Shown: piece after piece, positions 5,555 through 9,828 of the stretch
How the letters are laid out: each line of letters begins with the position of its first letter
How positions within the stretch are numbered: the stretch's first letter is position 1
Assembly (NCBI GenBank): GCA_028702015.1
Contig: JAQVPO010000027.1
Coordinates: 1 to 9,828, forward strand
Direction of reading: 5' to 3'
Length of the DNA stretch: 9,828 bases
From: Synergistaceae bacterium
Lineage (GTDB): Bacteria; Synergistota; Synergistia; Synergistales; Synergistaceae
Made by a program: the position numbers and the translations under genes
Notes under the pieces: model-generated
What the model was told of the DNA's origin: nothing
The model's database searches: none
What the model saw: the letters and a program-made list of their open reading frames with translations, nothing else

Positions 5555-7792
5555 TCATCCGTTCAGACAGTTTTTTAGCCTCGCTGCAAATCTGGTATAT
5601 CTTTTGCGTGTCTTGTCGTTTTTCACAGCTATTGAAACAGCTTTTTTCGTCCCTACAAGCACGACAAGTTTTTTGCCTCTTGTGATGCCTGTGTAAAGGA
5701 GGTTCCGCTGCAGCATCATATAATGCTGCGTCATTATTGGTATAACTACGGCAGGATACTCTGACCCCTGCGATTTATGTATAGAAACAGCATATGCATG
5801 TATAAGCTCATCCAGTTCCGAAAAATCATACGATATACGTCCGCTGTCCATTTCAACTATTACCCTGCTGTCTTCTCCGTCTATCCTTAAGACTGTACCG
5901 ATATCACCGTTATAGACATCCTTTTCATAGTTGTTGCGTATCTGCATGACCTTGTCGCCTTCCTGAAGGACCCTGCCCATCCTCTGGACCTTTGATCCAT
6001 GACAAGTATTCAGAGCTTCCCTCAGTTCCGAATTGAGCCTTGCTGTACCTACAGATCCCCTGTGCATAGGCGTGAGCACCTGGATATCTTTCACAGGATC
6101 GAAACCAAATTTCTGAGGTATCCTCAGCGTGACAAGTTTTATAATTATTTCAAGAGCTCTATCCGGATCATTTTCCTCTATGAAATAAAAATCTTTTGCT
6201 GGAAATCCATCGCATCTATCAGTAAGACAGGGCATTTCACCGCTGTTTATCTTATGTGCATTGATGACGATCATGCTCTCTTCTCCCTGTCGGAATATCT
6301 CATTGAGATGGACCACAGGGAACATTCCGGAGTCAATTATGTCTTTGAGAACATTTCCTGGCCCTACTGACGGAAGCTGGTCAACATCACCTACGAAAAT
6401 AACGGAGGCACCTTTTGGAATGGCTTTCAGCAGATGATGAAAGAGTATCTGGTCGATCATTGAAGCTTCATCAACAACCAAAAGATCACAGTCAAGCGGA
6501 TTGCTCTCATCTTTCATGAAATCACCGCCAGCAGCTGAATTTCCAGTGTACTCAAGCATGCGATGGATAGTCTTTGCCTCGTGCCCGGTCGCCTCAGCCA
6601 TTCTTTTAGCAGCTCTGCCGGTAGGAGCCGCAAGCATGATACTAAACCCTCTGGCAGATCTGATCTTGATTATCGCTTGTATCAGCGTGGTCTTTCCGGT
6701 TCCCGGACCGCCGGTTATAACCATCACCTGTGACTTCAATGCTGTTTTCAGTGCCTCTGTCTGCTGTTCTGCAAAACTGATGCCAAGCTCTTCCTGGACC
6801 CAGGGTATAACTATATCAGGAGAAGCATAACGTCCGTTGAACGGAGCTGACATCAGACTGCCAAGGTTCTTCGCTGAATGGACCTCTGCATAATGAAAAG
6901 GGGGAAGATAGACGGCACAGTCATCATTCCCATCAATATCCGTATACCATTCGATTATAAGTTCCTGGCTGAGCCTCGCTTCCTCTATGCCTCTTTCGGC
7001 CAGTTCCGCAGGGACAGAAAGGATCTCAGATGCAGATTCAGTAAGTTTCTCAATCGGCACAAAGACATTTCCGTCTCTGGTCAGTTCATTCATTACATGA
7101 AGCACTCCTGCCCTTATACGAAGAGGAGATTCTTTGCTGAAACCCATACTGGAAGCTATTTTATCGGCTGTAGTGAACCCTATGCCGAAAATATCAACGG
7201 CCAGCCTGTAAGGATTTTCCTGAAGCACCCGGACCGATGCACTCCCATAGTGCCGGAAGACTCTGAGCGCATAACCGGTGCCGATACCATAACTCTGCAG
7301 AAAGAGCATTACCTCTCGCATCTCTCTCTGTTCAAGCCATGCTTCATGTATAGCTGCGGCTTTTTTCTCTCCGATGCCTTCTATATCAAGAAGTCTTTCA
7401 GGCTGGGTATCAAGAATATCAAAGGCTTCAGCTCCAAAGAGAGAAACAATCTTTTCTGCGATCGAAGGACCAATTCCTTTTATCAGGCCAGAACCAAGAT
7501 ACTTCTCTATACCCTGGATTGAGGATGGTGCAAATGAGCTGTACTCCACTATCTTAAACTGAGATCCGAATTTAGGATGATCCGTCCAGAATCCCCTCAT
7601 GTTGAGTACTTCTCCTACTGCAGGCGAGACTATAGTACCGACAGCTGTGACCAGGTCAGGATAGCCTTTTACAGACATGCGGAGAACGGCATAGCCGCTC
7701 TCCGCGTCATTGTACGTTATACGTTCGATCTGACCGGCAAGTTCTTTTGTTTCCTTATCATCACCAGGATAGCGCTGTTCCTTGTGCGCCAT
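5555..7792 (-). CDS. recD2: RecD2-type DNA helicase
   Basis: RecD2 is a superfamily 1B 5'-to-3' DNA helicase acting in DNA repair and replication-fork maintenance without RecB or RecC. The N-terminal part (about 17-90) is the RecD2 OB-like domain. It is followed by helix-hairpin-helix segments: GIGPSIAEKI (107-116), IEGIGEKKA (138-145) and GIGFTTADKI (203-212). The motor has Walker A GGPGTGKTT (361-369), TGRAAKRM (391-398), Walker B DLLVVDEAS (436-444), GDVDQLPSVGPG (468-479), IHKSQGSEYP (671-680) and YTGITRGKK (700-708). The 745-residue length is usual and all motor motifs look intact. The ATG at 7792 follows the desulfidase stop after only 5 bases (CGGAG), so its ribosome binding site touches the start codon. 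No other in-frame start is available nearby, and translation is probably coupled to the upstream gene. Confidence 0.96.
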   Translation of the reverse strand: MAHKEQRYPGDDKETKELAGQIERITYNDAESGYAVLRMSVKGYPDLVTAVGTIVSPAVGEVLNMRGFWTDHPKFGSQFKIVEYSSFAPSSIQGIEKYLGSGLIKGIGPSIAEKIVSLFGAEAFDILDTQPERLLDIEGIGEKKAAAIHEAWLEQREMREVMLFLQSYGIGTGYALRVFRHYGSASVRVLQENPYRLAVDIFGIGFTTADKIASSMGFSKESPLRIRAGVLHVMNELTRDGNVFVPIEKLTESASEILSVPAELAERGIEEARLSQELIIEWYTDIDGNDDCAVYLPPFHYAEVHSAKNLGSLMSAPFNGRYASPDIVIPWVQEELGISFAEQQTEALKTALKSQVMVITGGPGTGKTTLIQAIIKIRSARGFSIMLAAPTGRAAKRMAEATGHEAKTIHRMLEYTGNSAAGGDFMKDESNPLDCDLLVVDEASMIDQILFHHLLKAIPKGASVIFVGDVDQLPSVGPGNVLKDIIDSGMFPVVHLNEIFRQGEESMIVINAHKINSGEMPCLTDRCDGFPAKDFYFIEENDPDRALEIIIKLVTLRIPQKFGFDPVKDIQVLTPMHRGSVGTARLNSELREALNTCHGSKVQRMGRVLQEGDKVMQIRNNYEKDVYNGDIGTVLRIDGEDSRVIVEMDSGRISYDFSELDELIHAYAVSIHKSQGSEYPAVVIPIMTQHYMMLQRNLLYTGITRGKKLVVLVGTKKAVSIAVKNDKTRKRYTRFAARLKNCLNG

Positions 7793-7797
7793 CTCCG

Positions 7798-9132
7798 CTA
7801 AAAATTCTCTGCAGAAGGACGATGGCGCTGATCAAGTATCTCTATGATCACTCTGTCAACATTTTTCATGCCTTCACGCGTAACTCTTGCTACATTTTCG
7901 ATCGTTTCTTCTATTGAAGAACCGAAGACTCCCTGAGGTATCCCCAGTTTCTGTCCTGCGACCGCCCATCTGGCAGCAAAATACGCCTCAGATGATGCAG
8001 AGCTCACTTTAAGGGCGCAGCTTTCCTTTGCTCCGTCACAAAGCATTCCTGCAAGGTTAGAAAGAAGCAGCTGCATAGCATCTGCCATCTGGTCTGCGGA
8101 AGCGCCCATCAAATAGGCCATTCCTGCAGCAGAACCTGCTCCTGCAGCCACGGAACAGCCGCAGACAACTGACATGCGCCCAAGACGCCTTTTTACAAAG
8201 CTTGTTGATATGTGGCTGATAGCTAGAGCTTTTGCTATCTCGTCATCTGATTTTTTTAAGTTTTTCCCCAGAACTGCCACAGGGAGTATGGCTGTAATCC
8301 CATGGTTGCCGCTTCCTGCGCTGCTCATTACAGGCAGAAGTATGCCTGACATCCTTGCATCGGCTGCTGCAGCAGTAACACTTCTTATATTAAGGGCGAC
8401 CTCATCATTATCCTGCAAAGCAAAAATATCCTTAAGAGCCCTGCCAAACCTGCTTCCCTGGACGCATTCCCCGCAGATCGAGCATACATCACTGGGTTTG
8501 AATCCTCCCTCAGCAACTGCCATATTCATTTCTATTCCTGAAAGGAGGAATTTTTTGTCATCTTCATCCATGTCATCAGTCATTTGGAGAGCTTCCGCAA
8601 ATACATCAGGAAACCCGTCGTCCTCAAAACCGATAGAAGATACTGATGGATCTGATCTGTCTTCCATGAGAGTAATTCCGTCAACGATAACTTTTTCTAT
8701 ATGGTTGTAATTCCCGCAGACAAGACAGACAGCTTTATGCTCCGGCGTAAAAACCGATGCCAGGACATAAACACCGCTCCTGTCCGGATCGCAGTAGATA
8801 GTAGTCCTCTCTTCCTTGACCCATCTTTCAGCTTTTTCAACATCTTTTGCAGTGCTGTTTCTGAGCACCTCGAGCCCCAGATCTGGATCTCCGCAAATAG
8901 CTCCCATTGCAGCAGCCATCGCATTGCCCCTTGCACCTCTGGTTCCGGGGATACCGACTGCCATACCGTTCTTATATATGCTTCCGCTGACTGTGACTCT
9001 GATAGATGCAACATCTTCTCTGTCAGGGAGCTCTTTACATGCTCTGGCAACAGCAAGGGCCACTGCTCCAGGATCGGTGCATCCAAGCGCGGGCTTGACC
9101 TCTTTTGCAAGAAAATCTTTAAGCAACAGCAA
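7798..9132 (-). CDS. L-cysteine desulfidase family protein (CyuA/YhaM, UPF0597)
   Basis: Members of this family break L-cysteine into pyruvate, ammonia and sulfide in the cytoplasm with an oxygen-sensitive [4Fe-4S] cluster, and are related to the iron-sulfur serine dehydratase alpha chain. Diagnostic stretches are EVKPALGCTDPGAVALA (11-27, Cys18), MKNG-like YKNGMAVGIPGTRG (53-66), SGNHGITAILPV (274-285), MSVVCGCSVAAGAGSAAGMAYL region (Cys324, Cys326) and GMLCDGAKESCALKVS (Cys365, Cys372). Cys18, Cys324 and Cys365 are the likely cluster ligands. Extra cysteines CSICGEC (217-223) and CLVC (136-139) are unusual. The 444-residue length is normal. The start is TTG at 9132, placed by AGGAGGG just upstream; the next in-frame ATG would remove the conserved Cys18. 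The gene lies 11 bases after the amidohydrolase and 5 bases before recD2. Cysteine as the true substrate is inferred from the family. Confidence 0.9.
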   Translation of the reverse strand: MLLLKDFLAKEVKPALGCTDPGAVALAVARACKELPDREDVASIRVTVSGSIYKNGMAVGIPGTRGARGNAMAAAMGAICGDPDLGLEVLRNSTAKDVEKAERWVKEERTTIYCDPDRSGVYVLASVFTPEHKAVCLVCGNYNHIEKVIVDGITLMEDRSDPSVSSIGFEDDGFPDVFAEALQMTDDMDEDDKKFLLSGIEMNMAVAEGGFKPSDVCSICGECVQGSRFGRALKDIFALQDNDEVALNIRSVTAAAADARMSGILLPVMSSAGSGNHGITAILPVAVLGKNLKKSDDEIAKALAISHISTSFVKRRLGRMSVVCGCSVAAGAGSAAGMAYLMGASADQMADAMQLLLSNLAGMLCDGAKESCALKVSSASSEAYFAARWAVAGQKLGIPQGVFGSSIEETIENVARVTREGMKNVDRVIIEILDQRHRPSAENF

Positions 9133-9138
9133 GGGAAT

Positions 9139-9145
9139 CCCTCCT
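9139..9145 (-). promoter_or_regulatory. Ribosome binding site that supports the TTG start of the desulfidase gene
   Basis: On the minus strand AGGAGGG overlaps the stop codon of the amidohydrolase (TAG at 9146-9144) and stands 6 bases before the TTG at 9132. A second TTG two codons downstream is less well spaced. The overlap of stop codon and binding site suggests coupled translation of the two genes. Confidence 0.8.
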
Positions 9146-9828
9146 AACGAAGATAGCGGATCTTTCCATCAACAACTGTTAAGCCGACTGTCATGTTCTG
9201 GATATCGTGGTCATCAACTCTGAACGGGTTTTCCATAAAAGCGATTATATCTGCTGCTTTTCCTATTTCCAGTGTTCCGCGGAAATCTCCTTCTCCGCAC
9301 ACAACTGCACCGCCCTTTGTGTACATCGCAAAGGCTTCCACTCTGTCAAGCTTTTCAGAGGGCAGCCAACCGTGTTCAGGCTGGTTCAAAAGATCTTTCC
9401 TAAGAATCGCAGCCCTGATACCGAGCATTGGATCGAGCGGCTCTGTGGGAGAATCGGATCCGGCTCCTACCGTGATGCCATACTGTATAAGAGTCTTCCA
9501 TGCATAGCTCCATCTTGCTCTTTCCGCGCCAAGCCTTGACATGACGATCGGCCAGTCGGATGTTACAAATGCAGGCTGTATATCTGCCATTACACCAAGT
9601 TCTGCCATCCTTTTATAAATATCATGTGCCCCGATCTGACAGTGTACTATCCTATGCGAGATCTGAGTCTCCTTGTTGGATGCTCTTTTGGCAGATTCAA
9701 CAGCATTGAGGCACCTGTCTATAGCCCCGTCTCCTATCGCATAATAGGCCACCTGCATGCCGGCTTCCTGTGCTATCGCAGTCAAACGATCCAGTTCTCC
9801 CTGCGATCGTGCATATATTCCTCTGTTC
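9144..9828 (-). CDS. YtcJ-type amidohydrolase, C-terminal part (5' end off the window)
   Basis: This is a cytoplasmic metal-dependent hydrolase of the amidohydrolase 3 family, cutting an amide or similar bond in an unknown substrate. The reading frame is open to the right edge, and 227 residues are visible. They match the end of the family: AIGDGAIDRCLNA (about 30-42 of the visible part), RIVHCQ (His62), LGVMADIQPAF (77-87), GAGSDSPTEPLDP (Asp125), and the closing FRGTLEIGKAADIIAF...VDGKIRY. His62 and Asp125 fit the metal and catalytic positions. The position that is usually His in HAIGD is Tyr29 here (codon TAT at 9743-9741). The N-terminal HxH metal site lies outside the window. It appears to be the upstream gene of an operon with the cysteine desulfidase and recD2. 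The exact substrate cannot be predicted. Confidence 0.9.
   Translation of the reverse strand, partial: NRGIYARSQGELDRLTAIAQEAGMQVAYYAIGDGAIDRCLNAVESAKRASNKETQISHRIVHCQIGAHDIYKRMAELGVMADIQPAFVTSDWPIVMSRLGAERARWSYAWKTLIQYGITVGAGSDSPTEPLDPMLGIRAAILRKDLLNQPEHGWLPSEKLDRVEAFAMYTKGGAVVCGEGDFRGTLEIGKAADIIAFMENPFRVDDHDIQNMTVGLTVVDGKIRYLR

Noticed and set aside
6878..7522. 214-residue plus-strand open frame opposite recD2
   Set aside because: It lies wholly antisense to an intact, motif-rich helicase gene and its translation resembles no family I know.
8174..8710. 178-residue plus-strand open frame opposite the desulfidase gene
   Set aside because: Antisense shadow of a gene with clear family motifs; low-complexity Ser/Leu-rich translation.
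9783..9785. TTG as the start of the amidohydrolase
   Set aside because: The frame stays open to the window edge and the upstream residues (RGIYARSQGEL) continue the family pattern, so this is an internal Leu.
1..9828. CRISPR array, insertion sequence, tRNA/rRNA or defence system
   Set aside because: No regularly spaced repeats, transposase motifs, tRNA-like cloverleaf or defence-type domains were seen on either strand.

Overview
The window looks like ordinary chromosomal DNA of an anaerobic, amino-acid-using bacterium, and I read it most naturally as Synergistota. The signs are a hisS-aspS pair, an ABC transporter with its binding protein fused to its permease, an L-cysteine desulfidase next to a YtcJ-type amidohydrolase, and a stand-alone RecD2. 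This placement rests on protein character and gene content only. Clostridia-like Firmicutes are the main alternative. I see no mobile element, phage gene, CRISPR array, rRNA or tRNA.

Layout. (1) Positions 1-1790, minus strand: hisS, then a 111-base gap with a perfect hairpin, then the start of aspS, which runs off the left edge. (2) 1791-1930: divergent promoter region. (3) 1931-2769, plus strand: an exported L,D-transpeptidase (YkuD fold), then a 76-residue helical protein that opens with the motif MSRAFVKEDDG. (4) 2770-3113: 344 bases without a credible gene, holding short inverted repeats upstream of the transporter. (5) 3114-5458, plus strand: a two-gene polar amino acid ABC transporter, comprising an ATPase and a fused binding protein-permease. 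It is closed by a very strong terminator at 5482-5516 that probably serves both converging transcription units. (6) 5555-9828, minus strand, read right to left: an amidohydrolase (5' end off the window), an L-cysteine desulfidase and recD2. They are separated by 11 and 5 bases and so are almost certainly one operon.

How the genes fit together. The transporter imports a polar amino acid or related compound. The amidohydrolase and desulfidase would release nitrogen, sulfide and carbon skeletons from amides or amino acids, which suits a peptide or amino acid fermenter. The synthetases, cell-wall enzyme and helicase are housekeeping functions. Three coding genes use non-ATG starts (hisS GTG, the ATPase gene GTG, the desulfidase gene TTG), each with a good ribosome binding site.

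I found no clear new biological system. The points most worth checking are residue-level: an Arg-to-His change at the usual ligand carboxylate site of the binding protein, a His-to-Tyr change at a metal-ligand position of the amidohydrolase, an extra CxxCxxC cluster in the desulfidase, and the small MSRAFVKEDDG protein that looks like a lone two-helix hairpin.
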